Source: Immundisolibacteraceae bacterium (GTDB lineage: Bacteria; Pseudomonadota; Gammaproteobacteria; Immundisolibacterales; Immundisolibacteraceae). Taken from it: 7,692 nt of DNA. Shown here one piece after another: positions 1 to 7,640 of this stretch. Position 1 is the stretch's first letter. Each line of letters begins with the position of its first letter. Location of the stretch: positions 1-7,692 of the forward strand of contig JAHRWJ010000208.1 of assembly GCA_019090185.1 (NCBI GenBank), written 5' to 3'. Made by a program: the position numbers and the translations under genes. Below the pieces are notes generated by a model. The model was not told where the DNA came from. It ran no database searches and saw only the letters and a list, made by a program, of their open reading frames with translations.

Positions 1-203
1 AGTCCCTTGAGTGATCTCAGCAGTAAGGTTTTGCCGCGGCTTGTTGAGATGTCGCCAGCTTTAATAGCGGCAGTGATGGCACCCTTGGAGGCTTTGTCTG
101 CTTGTAATGCGGCACCTGAAAGTTGTTTTCCGCTGAGCAGTGAAATGATTAAGCATTGTGTGTTGTCTTCGGTGATCGGCTTAGTTGCCAAAGAAAATTT
201 CAT
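1..203 (-). CDS. pepA: Leucyl aminopeptidase PepA, N-terminal part (cut by window edge)
   Basis: Read on the minus strand from the ATG at 203, this frame runs open to the window edge for 67 codons. It begins MKFSLATKPI and continues with segments such as QADKASKGAI and GKTLLLRSLKG. These match the N-terminal, non-catalytic domain of bacterial PepA, where the 'LDKISDGYISALL...GQTLLLHHV' pattern is typical. PepA (about 500 residues) is a cytosolic, metal-dependent hexameric M17 peptidase that removes N-terminal residues; some homologues also bind DNA. The catalytic C-terminal half lies outside the window, so activity cannot be judged. A Shine-Dalgarno-like ACGGAG lies about 6 bases before the start. 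The gene is divergent from lptF, a common arrangement in gammaproteobacteria that supports the identification. Confidence 0.9.
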   Translation of the reverse strand, partial: MKFSLATKPITEDNTQCLIISLLSGKQLSGAALQADKASKGAITAAIKAGDISTSRGKTLLLRSLKG

Positions 204-267
204 GCCATACTCCGTGGATTTTTCTGGGTGTCGATGTGATTGGGAGGCGGGGCCCTGGTGCTGCGGT

Positions 268-273
268 ATTCTA
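268..273 (-). promoter_or_regulatory. Possible -10 box for pepA
   Basis: On the minus strand TAGAAT (5 of 6 to the sigma-70 -10 consensus) lies about 65 bases upstream of the pepA start. No good -35 hexamer is found at 16-18 bases, so this is only a candidate. Confidence 0.25.
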
Positions 274-315
274 GCGAAAACTAGCCATAGAAATGGGTCA
301 GCTTACACATTTGTA

Positions 316-342
316 TTGAAACCATATGGGGTTGGGCAAAAT
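316..342 (+). promoter_or_regulatory. Possible sigma-70 promoter for lptF-lptG
   Basis: TTGAAA (316-321) is a 5 of 6 match to the -35 box and CAAAAT (337-342) a 4 of 6 match to the -10 box. The spacer is short at 15 bases. It would give a leader of roughly 95 bases before lptF. The rest of the 243-base pepA/lptF gap (204-446) shows no RNA gene. It holds only an 8-base direct repeat (TAGCGGAT at 354-361 and 363-370) and a GATAAT at 412-417 without a partner -35. Confidence 0.22.
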
Positions 343-446
343 CGACTTTTCCGTAGCGGATTTAGCGGATCTCCCGTGCAGGCCCCAGCGGCCTTGATAT
401 TAGTTAGCATCGATAATGAAGTGTTGTTGTTTAGATTGAAAAAACC

Positions 447-1550
447 ATGAAAGTTATTCGCAAATCCTTGTTTAAAGAGTTTCTTGTCAACTTTATTGGC
501 ACGATTACCGTGCTGACATTGGTGTTGTCGAGCACCCGCATTATTCGATATCTGGCGTCAGTGGCTCAGGGTGAGTTGCCAGGGGACGCAGTAGCCGGAT
601 TGATGATGCTCAAATTGCTCTGGGCTCAAACTATTATTATTCCGGTAGCGCTTTTTTTGGCTGCGCTGCTGGCTCTAGGCCGATGGTATCGAGATAGTGA
701 AATGACGGCGATTTATGCTGCCGGAGTTTCTCCTCGGCAGATGTTGTGGCCGGTGGGTTTAACCGGCTTGGCTGCAACCATGCCAGTGGCCCTGTTGTCG
801 TTTTATTTAGCTCCCTGGGCTGAAGAGCAGACACTCAAAATCGAAGAGCGTATTGAAAGCCAGCCAGCGCTGACCGGGATTAGCAGTGGTGTTTTTCGTC
901 CCCTCGATGAGGGCAGGCGGATTTTTTATGTGCAGCAACTCAGCGATGACCGTAGCAAAATGGAAAACGTCTTCATTCGAGGGCTGGGAGAGGATCAAAG
1001 TGAAACAATTCTTGCCGCACCGACCGGCCGAATTGAGATTGATCAGGCTAGCGGTGATCAATTCCTCGTGCTTGAAAACGGTTATCGCTACGACGGAGCT
1101 GCGGGTGAACTAGATTTTAAAAGCACCCGGTTCTATGAATATGCGCTGCTGATTCGGCAGACTCAATTGAAGCAGAAATATCGCAAGGTAGAGGCGTTGC
1201 CGACATTGGCATTGCTCGATAAGGGACGGGCTGGTATTGCTGAGTTGCAGTGGCGGATTGCGGTGCCCCTGTCGACCTTTTTGTTGATGTTGCTGGCGGT
1301 GCCGCTGAGTTATTCAGCACCACGTTCCGGCAGAGCCGGACGACTGGCGGTGGCGATGCTGGTTTACCTGCTTTACACCAACATGCTTAAGGTCAGTGCC
1401 TCCTGGGTCGAGGATGACAAGTTATCTCCCTGGATTGGCCTCTGGTGGGTCCATCTGCTAGTGGCTCTGCTGTTTTTGCAAATGATGGTCAGTTTGAGTA
1501 ATCCAATGGTGAGTTGGTCACGGCGGTTGTTGAGGTGGGTCGGTCGATGA
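447..1550 (+). CDS. lptF: LPS export ABC transporter permease LptF
   Basis: LptF pairs with LptG in the inner-membrane LptB2FG complex, which extracts lipopolysaccharide from the inner membrane and passes it to LptC/LptA. The 367-residue product has the family length (about 365). It shows the usual plan: three N-terminal membrane segments (about 12-34, 51-77, 98-122), a large periplasmic beta-jellyroll region (about 123-262), and three C-terminal membrane segments (about 271-290, 300-316, 328-349). The cytoplasmic stretch RDSEMTAIYAAGVS corresponds to the conserved coupling region facing LptB. ELQWRIAVPL and the VPLS...PRSGR block match LptF of E. coli closely. The ATG at 447 fits the short cytoplasmic N-terminus of the family, although its Shine-Dalgarno is poor (an A-rich stretch only). 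The stop overlaps the lptG start in an ATGA, implying translational coupling. Confidence 0.96.
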   Translation: MKVIRKSLFKEFLVNFIGTITVLTLVLSSTRIIRYLASVAQGELPGDAVAGLMMLKLLWAQTIIIPVALFLAALLALGRWYRDSEMTAIYAAGVSPRQMLWPVGLTGLAATMPVALLSFYLAPWAEEQTLKIEERIESQPALTGISSGVFRPLDEGRRIFYVQQLSDDRSKMENVFIRGLGEDQSETILAAPTGRIEIDQASGDQFLVLENGYRYDGAAGELDFKSTRFYEYALLIRQTQLKQKYRKVEALPTLALLDKGRAGIAELQWRIAVPLSTFLLMLLAVPLSYSAPRSGRAGRLAVAMLVYLLYTNMLKVSASWVEDDKLSPWIGLWWVHLLVALLFLQMMVSLSNPMVSWSRRLLRWVGR

Positions 1551-2617
1551 AATTGATTTCTCGATATCTGGCGCGGGCGGTGCAGGGCGGGTTTGTATTG
1601 TCGTTACTGGCCTTGACCGGGGTGTTTTCTTTTTTTGCGTTGATTGCTGAGCTTGCTGATCTAGGTCAGGCCGGTTATGGCATCGCCGAGTTGTTGCAGT
1701 ATATGTTGCTGACGACGCCTAGAAGAGCTTTTGAATTGTTGCCCAGTGCTGCATTGGTAGGCGCTCTGGTTGGGCTTGGCGGACTTGCCGGCGGTGGTGA
1801 GCTGGTGGCGTTACGGGCTGCGGGTTTCTCCATTATGGCGATTGGCAGATTGGTGCTGATGGCGACCTGGCCGATTTTGCTATTTGCTTTTCTGCTGGGC
1901 GAATTTGCGGTACCGCCGTTGGAACGTATTGGTCAGGAGGTGCGTGCGCAGGCACTTAACGATAGCTTCTCTGTTAGTGAAGATGGCGGCGTCTGGGCGC
2001 GTGATCAGATGACGTTTATCAATGCCCGGGTGGTTGAAGCAGATCGAACGCTGCAGCAGGTCACCATTTACGAATTTGATGACTCACAGAGATTACGAGT
2101 GGTGACTCGTGCAGAGCAGGCGGTAAATGTGGAGGATCAGTGGGTTTTGGAGAATATTCGTCAGACCCAACTTAAGCTGAATGGTGCGGAACTGCTAGAG
2201 GCACCGCACGCTGCCTGGGAATCTCCGTTAGCGCCCGAAAACATGTCGGTAGGCGTGGTAGAGCCGCAGCGGATGTCGATTCGAGAGCTCTATCGTCATG
2301 TTGATTTTCTGACTGAAAATGGCCAACAGGCGGGGCGTTATCAGTTGGCTTTTTGGCAGAAGCTGGTGCAGCCGTTAACTGTGCTGGTGATGGTGCTTAT
2401 TTCACTGCCCTTTGTCTTTGGCAGCCTGCGTAGTGGTAATTTTGGTCAACGCATCTTTATCGGCATCGTTTTTGGGCTGCTGTTTCATATTGTAAGCCAG
2501 GGTGTTGGTTATCTTGGTTTGGCCTACGGGTTTAATTTGGCCGTTGCTGCTTCTGCGCCATCTCTGGTGTTTCTGGTCGGAGCCATCGGCGTGGTTGCCT
2601 TGGGTCAGCGGCCGTAA
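1547..2617 (+). CDS. lptG: LPS export ABC transporter permease LptG
   Basis: This is the second permease half of the Lpt exporter. The product is 356 residues with family-typical topology: membrane segments near 14-36, 62-82 and 100-120, a periplasmic domain (about 121-262), and a C-terminal membrane bundle (about 275-352). Diagnostic LptG features are GEL (84-86) followed by VALRAAGFS, and GRYQLAFWQKLVQPL starting at residue 263, followed by FGSLRSGNFGQR; the E. coli protein has nearly the same blocks. I chose the ATG at 1547 because it overlaps the lptF stop by 4 bases, has GAGGTG 9 bases upstream, and gives the short LptG-like N-terminus MKLISRYLAR. An in-frame TTG at 1514 would add 11 residues that read like the lptF C-terminal coding region in another frame. 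No rho-independent terminator is obvious after the stop. Confidence 0.96.
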   Translation: MKLISRYLARAVQGGFVLSLLALTGVFSFFALIAELADLGQAGYGIAELLQYMLLTTPRRAFELLPSAALVGALVGLGGLAGGGELVALRAAGFSIMAIGRLVLMATWPILLFAFLLGEFAVPPLERIGQEVRAQALNDSFSVSEDGGVWARDQMTFINARVVEADRTLQQVTIYEFDDSQRLRVVTRAEQAVNVEDQWVLENIRQTQLKLNGAELLEAPHAAWESPLAPENMSVGVVEPQRMSIRELYRHVDFLTENGQQAGRYQLAFWQKLVQPLTVLVMVLISLPFVFGSLRSGNFGQRIFIGIVFGLLFHIVSQGVGYLGLAYGFNLAVAASAPSLVFLVGAIGVVALGQRP

Positions 2618-2660
2618 CACCCATTTCTTTCTATCTCATCCGGATGATTGATCCTGGCCC

Positions 2661-2689
2661 TTGATTTTGTGGGTTCTCTGGTCGATAAC
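2661..2689 (+). promoter_or_regulatory. Candidate sigma-70 promoter upstream of the cyclic-di-GMP gene
   Basis: TTGATT (2661-2666) and GATAAC (2684-2689) each match 4 of 6 consensus bases and are separated by an ideal 17-base spacer. Transcription would start near 2696, upstream of the palindromic element at 2738-2905, giving a leader of about 360 bases to the TTG at 3056. No better promoter was found closer to the gene. Confidence 0.3.
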
Positions 2690-2737
2690 GGTTGGTCTGC
2701 TTTAGGTTGTGTTGACGTTGGGTTAGTTCAGCATGGT

Positions 2738-2905
2738 TTAAGGAACCACTGAATAACTCCGAATTCGCTTCTGTTTCCTCAGAACATCCAGCTTTTTCGT
2801 TGAAAAACTAGGCAGTAGTCCTACTATTGCCTGAATTTTGCGCCACAAATCTGAACATCCTGAAAAACCATCTGCTTCACCCCGAGTTATTAAGAGGCTT
2901 CTTAA
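2738..2905. repeat. 168-bp palindromic MITE-like element
   Basis: The two halves of this stretch are imperfect reverse complements along their whole length. The outer 22 bases (2738-2759 versus 2884-2905) agree at 18 positions: both ends read TTAAG, then variable bases, then AATAACTC. The inner 49 bases of each arm (2771-2819 and 2823-2871) agree at 31 positions, and 10 of the 18 mismatches are transitions. The centre is a tight hairpin (AGGCAGTAGT, loop CCT, ACTATTGCCT; one G-T pair). Only 11-12 bases per arm (2760-2770 and 2872-2883) align poorly. There is no coding capacity. Terminal inverted repeats, TTAA at both outer ends and the small size fit a non-autonomous insertion-sequence derivative (MITE) or a REP/ERIC-type palindrome. 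The TTAA could be a target duplication or part of the repeat. The parent family cannot be named from this sequence. Confidence 0.65.
2810..2832. repeat. Central hairpin of the palindromic element
   Basis: A 10-bp stem (2810-2819 with 2823-2832) with a 3-base loop forms the core of the palindrome. Nine pairs are Watson-Crick and one is G-T. No run of T follows, so it is not a standard rho-independent terminator, although it could slow transcription into the downstream gene. Confidence 0.6.
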
Positions 2906-2957
2906 TAAACTCTGCTTCAGCTACCTGCTTTACGGTCGATGCCCTTAAGTTGAACAA

Positions 2958-3055
2958 CCGGCAACCGATAAATAACTCCATAAAGGTTGCGGGAGAGGGC
3001 TGGGAACTACTCGTCAGCCATTTCGTATCTGCAACGATACCTGGAACGAGTTATT
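2958..3055 (+). promoter_or_regulatory. Possible structured leader of the GGDEF-EAL gene
   Basis: Several helices can be drawn in this stretch. CCGGCAACC (2958-2966) pairs with GGTTGCGGG (2985-2993) with one mismatch. GGCTG (2998-3002) pairs with CAGCC (3015-3019). GTATC (3025-3029) pairs with GATAC (3036-3040). The Shine-Dalgarno and start area GAGTTATTT (3048-3056) is perfectly complementary to AAATAACTC (2970-2978), and ACGAGT (3046-3051) to ACTCGT (3009-3014), so it could be masked in two ways. It does not match cyclic-di-GMP-I or -II riboswitch consensus as I know them. If translation starts at TTG 2987, most of this stretch is coding instead. Confidence 0.25.
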
Positions 3056-5272
3056 TTGAAATCAGTGCAAGCAACGTCATCGGTGGATCTGCCAAGAGAA
3101 GCCGCTCAGGTAAGTGGTCTAGCACCCAAAAAGCGGATTGTTGCAGTTGGGGCTCGCCATTGTCCGGCGCCTTCTGCGGGTTGGTTTCCATCGCCAGAAA
3201 AATGCCAGCTAGAGATCCTTGATGATCTGGCAGTCTGTTATCAAAAACTGAAGGACCAGCCGCCGCCAGACCTGCTAGTCATTACGGTTGGCGGGCAGAT
3301 AGTGCCGATAATAGACTTTGTGACCAAACTTCGGATGGATCACTACCTAGCTGATGTGATTATTTTGATGCTCGCCGACGAAAGTCAGCTAATTGCAATG
3401 ATGCCAAGCTGTGCTGGGATGAAAAACCTGGATTTTGCGGCGCCGGCAAGCTCACCTGAAATGTTGCAGTGTCGGATTGAACATCTGTTGTCTCTATCTC
3501 ACGTCGAGAATAAAACGGCACCTAGTCCGGTTCATTTGCAGGTAGTCGACAATGTCCTCAGCCGTCTAATTAATGGCCGGCGCCGATCAGAGATGGAATC
3601 CCGTTTTTTCAAACAGGTTCTGGATGAAGCGCTCGATGCTGCAGTGATGTTTGATCCGGATTCTTTGGAGTGTGTTTATGCGAATAAATGTGCGTTGAAA
3701 ATGTGGGGGGTTACTGATGGCCGCTGGCCAGTAGCGCGGTTATTTGATCTGTGGCCTGCAGATGATCTCTCTATTATCAAGGGCCAGTTACAGCAATTGG
3801 TCGCCGACCCGGATTCCGTGATCCGAGCCCAGCTCACGCAGAAACGGATTGACGGCAAAGAGTTTCCAGTTGAATTGCGGTTGAGATTAGTCACGGACGG
3901 TGAGAATGCTGGGCGATTAGTGGTCAAGATCACTGACATCAGTGATCAGGTTGATCACAATTCAGAGATTAAATACAGAACGCTGCATGATCAATTGACC
4001 GGATTGCCTAACCGAATGTTATTCGCCGATCGGGTGTCTCAAACGATCAGCATTGCGAAACGGGCCGGTCGCTCTTTTGGGTTGATCGTTATGGACCTGG
4101 ATGGGTTTAAGGACATCAATGATTCTTTGGGCCATGATGCGGGCGATGATCTGCTAAAACTGGTTGCCAACACTCTAATCAGTATGCTCAGAGAAACTGA
4201 TACGGTTGCACGTCTGGGTGGCGATGAGTTTGCAATCCTGTTCTCAGAGCTAGAGAGCTATGAAGCGATAGAGCAGTTGGTGCAAAAAATTGTTGCCGGT
4301 GTGATGAGTCCGTTGGAAATTGAAAGCCACCGTATTGATATTGGCGTCAGCATCGGCATTGCCCGTTATCCGATGGATGGCACCCAGCAGGAACGATTGC
4401 TGCGCCATGCCGAAATTGCAATGTATGTGGCTAAACGAACTGATAAGAGTTACATGGCCTATCAGTCCGGCTTAAATAAAAACAAGCTAGAAATGCTATT
4501 GCTCAAATCTGATCTTCGAGAGGCGATTAGTGCGGGTCATCTGTCGTTGTACTACCAACCGCAGATCAATATGGGCGATAAGCGCTGCATAGGTGTTGAA
4601 GCGCTAGCGCGCTGGATTCATCCAGAGCGCGGTTTTGTGCCCCCGGATGAGTTTATTCAGGTTGCAGAAAAGGCTGGGCTGATCAGGGACCTGTCTCGTT
4701 GGGTAATCAATGAGGCGATTTCACAGGCAGCCCGTTGGCGAACCGAGGGCTGGCCAATTTGTGTTGCGATCAATTTATCGGCCAAAAACTTACAGGAGCC
4801 CGACCTGCTGGAGTTTGTGACTGACAAGCTCAAAGCCCATGGGGTGCCGCCGAATTCAATTCAATTTGAACTCACCGAGAGCGACATCATGTCCGACCCA
4901 GAGACTGCCATTGCGATGATTGAGTCTTTGAATCGGATCGGTGTAGAGTTCTCTGTGGATGATTTTGGTACCGGGTATTCGTCACTGGCCTATTTAAAAC
5001 AGCTCAACATCAGTGAGCTCAAAATCGATCGAAGTTTCATCAGTCAGCTGACCAGCGAGGCCGATGATATGGTCATCGTCCATTCGACAATTACCATGGC
5101 CCACCAGCTTGGTATCAAAGTGGTTGCTGAAGGGGTGGAGCATCAGGAAGTCTGGGATTTGCTGGAGGTGCTTGAGTGCGATTTTGTTCAGGGTTATTTC
5201 ATTAGCCGGCCATTGCCGGTCGATGAATTAGCGTTGCTAAAGGAAGCAGGTATTACTAGCCATATTGGTTAG
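3056..5272 (+). CDS. Cyclic-di-GMP regulator: pseudo-receiver, PAS, GGDEF, EAL
   Basis: This is a four-domain, 738-residue cytosolic protein without membrane segments. A degenerate receiver-like domain (about 25-145) has Thr77 where the phospho-acceptor Asp should be. PAS/PAC follows (about 183-300). The GGDEF domain (about 305-465) has an intact GGDEF at 388-392 and inhibitory-site RETD at 379-382. The EAL domain (about 475-730) keeps Glu515 (EAL), Asn573, Glu605, Asp635-Asp636 (DDFGTGYS), Lys656, Glu692 (EGVE) and Gln712. The sequence thus predicts both cyclic-di-GMP synthesis and breakdown; which dominates is unknown. No ATG lies before the receiver domain. TTG 3056 has GAG 5 bases upstream and is my choice. 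TTG 2987, just after an in-frame stop at 2981, would add 23 residues with poor ribosome-site spacing. The gene stands alone, downstream of the palindromic repeat, and converges on the glycosylase-like gene. Confidence 0.93.
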   Translation: MKSVQATSSVDLPREAAQVSGLAPKKRIVAVGARHCPAPSAGWFPSPEKCQLEILDDLAVCYQKLKDQPPPDLLVITVGGQIVPIIDFVTKLRMDHYLADVIILMLADESQLIAMMPSCAGMKNLDFAAPASSPEMLQCRIEHLLSLSHVENKTAPSPVHLQVVDNVLSRLINGRRRSEMESRFFKQVLDEALDAAVMFDPDSLECVYANKCALKMWGVTDGRWPVARLFDLWPADDLSIIKGQLQQLVADPDSVIRAQLTQKRIDGKEFPVELRLRLVTDGENAGRLVVKITDISDQVDHNSEIKYRTLHDQLTGLPNRMLFADRVSQTISIAKRAGRSFGLIVMDLDGFKDINDSLGHDAGDDLLKLVANTLISMLRETDTVARLGGDEFAILFSELESYEAIEQLVQKIVAGVMSPLEIESHRIDIGVSIGIARYPMDGTQQERLLRHAEIAMYVAKRTDKSYMAYQSGLNKNKLEMLLLKSDLREAISAGHLSLYYQPQINMGDKRCIGVEALARWIHPERGFVPPDEFIQVAEKAGLIRDLSRWVINEAISQAARWRTEGWPICVAINLSAKNLQEPDLLEFVTDKLKAHGVPPNSIQFELTESDIMSDPETAIAMIESLNRIGVEFSVDDFGTGYSSLAYLKQLNISELKIDRSFISQLTSEADDMVIVHSTITMAHQLGIKVVAEGVEHQEVWDLLEVLECDFVQGYFISRPLPVDELALLKEAGITSHIG

Positions 5273-5284
5273 GATTACCCTGGA

Positions 5285-6115
5285 TTAGTTTTCCTGGTTG
5301 AAATAATCACACTCATCCCAGAGTGGACACTTTGGGCAGTGTGGCGCCTCCGCACAGATCGATTCCTGCATCCGAAAGCCGCTGGCAAAACGCCACAGGT
5401 CGATACTGATTTCCCAGGTTGATACGCCGCTGGCCGTCTGCAGGGTCTGCATAACCCGGTTATAACTCTCATCTTTTCGGCCTTTGGGCAGTAACCCAAG
5501 CCTGTCTAGTAGTCGCCGTGCGTCGTTGGTTTCAAAATGATAGGGCAGGCCGGTACTGAGCATGAACCATTCAGCGGCACTGCGACCAACGCAATCAAAA
5601 GTATCGGCCAGTTGCCGGTGCAGCAGGTAAAACTCCGCTTCTGGGTAGCTGCGTAGCCAGTTGTGGACGCTGCCGTGCTCGTTGATCAGGAGTAACAATT
5701 TGCGTGCATTCGTGATCACCGCGGTGAGTTTGCGGCGATTGCGAATCAAGGCCTTGTCCGTCACTAGCGTATCGATCAGCTCATCACCGAGCATGGCCAC
5801 TTTGCCGGGGTCAAAATCGGCAAAGGCTGCTCGGTGAGCAGGCCATTTGTCGCGGACTACCTGGCGGGAAAAGCCGGCGGCAAACATGTGATAGCAGAGC
5901 TCTTCGTAGAAATCCCTGTCGCTGCTATGTTGCTGACCGATTGCCCAGGTGGTGGCTAACACGGGTTCGTCGTCGTGTAGGGTCTGGTTTTTCTCAGAAA
6001 TTTTCTGATAAATTTTCGCCAATGAACCTTTGTTCAGCGTGGTTAGTTTTTCTGCTACCGGTTCGGCGCCGCTGCCAGTTTTTTTGGTTTTGCGGTTTTG
6101 CTTTGCCTTGTTCAT
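5285..6115 (-). CDS. HhH-GPD DNA glycosylase-like protein (Tag-like core, four-Cys C-terminus)
   Basis: The product is 276 residues, probably cytosolic and nucleoid-associated, with a Lys-rich tail (1-13). Residues about 70-155 resemble 3-methyladenine glycosylase I (Tag): AGFS, FDPGKVAML, LVTDKALIRNRRKL and ITNARKLL follow Tag's order and spacing. The following part is more like endonuclease III/MutY: a helix-hairpin-helix CVGRSAAEWFML (175-186), then ETNDARRLL (195-203), then Cys254, Cys260, Cys263 and Cys269 (spacing 5-2-5), like the [4Fe-4S] loop of those enzymes (6-2-5). Ser179 stands where endonuclease III has its catalytic Lys, as in MutY, and Glu195 where the catalytic Asp is expected. 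Tag's base-contact Glu and Trp appear replaced by His76 and Arg84. A base-excision repair role is inferred; the substrate is unknown. GGA lies 8 bases before the ATG. The gene ends 12 bases from the convergent GGDEF-EAL gene. Confidence 0.75.
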   Translation of the reverse strand: MNKAKQNRKTKKTGSGAEPVAEKLTTLNKGSLAKIYQKISEKNQTLHDDEPVLATTWAIGQQHSSDRDFYEELCYHMFAAGFSRQVVRDKWPAHRAAFADFDPGKVAMLGDELIDTLVTDKALIRNRRKLTAVITNARKLLLLINEHGSVHNWLRSYPEAEFYLLHRQLADTFDCVGRSAAEWFMLSTGLPYHFETNDARRLLDRLGLLPKGRKDESYNRVMQTLQTASGVSTWEISIDLWRFASGFRMQESICAEAPHCPKCPLWDECDYFNQEN

Positions 6116-6146
6116 TTTGTCGGTCCAGGCAGGTGGTTAAACCCTG

Positions 6147-6152
6147 GTTATA
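6147..6152 (-). promoter_or_regulatory. Possible -10 box for the glycosylase-like gene
   Basis: TATAAC on the minus strand (5 of 6 to consensus) lies 31 bases upstream of the ATG at 6115. The -35 region is weak. Together with the glyA promoter this makes 6116-6377 a divergent promoter region. The remainder of that gap holds only a small hairpin (6222-6227 with 6235-6240) and no RNA gene that I can recognise. Confidence 0.3.
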
Positions 6153-6304
6153 TTGCTTTAAGGAGCCTCCACTTTGGCCGTGGTTGCTTAGGTCAGGCGA
6201 TGCCAGTTTGAGGGGCTAACGCAGAGCTGTCTAGGCTCTGGGCCGGTTTGACCTTGCTAGGGGGTTGGCCAGTCAGCGCAATGCAGTATTCCGGGCTCAG
6301 CTAA

Positions 6305-6313
6305 TGATAGAAT
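6305..6313 (+). promoter_or_regulatory. Extended -10 promoter of glyA
   Basis: TGATAGAAT combines the TGN extension with a 5 of 6 -10 hexamer. It lies 64 bases before the glyA ATG, so transcription should start near 6320. The -35 region (around 6285-6290) is poor, which is typical of promoters that rely on an extended -10. Confidence 0.5.
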
Positions 6314-6377
6314 ATGCCGGCCAAAATTGAGCTTGATTAGCGCAACCGCTACCCTCGTTAAGGAAGAGAATCCGACC

Positions 6378-7637
<1,260 letters not shown>

Positions 7638-7640
7638 TTT

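Noticed and set aside
7..450. Open plus-strand frame across the start of the window
   Set aside because: It runs antisense to the clearly recognisable pepA N-terminus and then through non-coding intergenic sequence. Its translation has no family-like features.
1514..1546. TTG start giving lptG an 11-residue extension
   Set aside because: The ATG at 1547 overlaps the lptF stop, has a ribosome site, and gives the normal LptG N-terminus.
2810..2832. Rho-independent terminator
   Set aside because: The hairpin is strong but no T-run follows on either strand, and it is the centre of a larger palindrome.
2906..3055. Cyclic-di-GMP riboswitch upstream of the GGDEF-EAL gene
   Set aside because: I looked for the conserved GEMM-type core sequences and did not find them. 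Only generic short helices are present.
2827..3222. 131-codon plus-strand frame starting inside the palindromic element
   Set aside because: It overlaps the repeat and the receiver-domain coding region in another frame, and its product has no recognisable pattern.
5273..5284. Bidirectional terminator between the convergent genes
   Set aside because: The gap is 12 bases and no convincing stem with a T-run could be drawn across the two gene ends.
6222..6240. Small hairpin between the glycosylase-like gene and glyA
   Set aside because: The stem is only 6 bp with a 7-base loop, and nothing nearby makes it a terminator or a known RNA.
6339..6350. Possible PurR-type operator in the glyA leader (AGCGCAACCGCT)
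   Set aside because: The arms are only 4 bases and do not match the PurR palindrome.
6327..6377. TTG start extending GlyA by 17 residues
   Set aside because: It lies immediately after the predicted transcription start, and the extension is absent from the family. ATG 6378 matches known GlyA N-termini.
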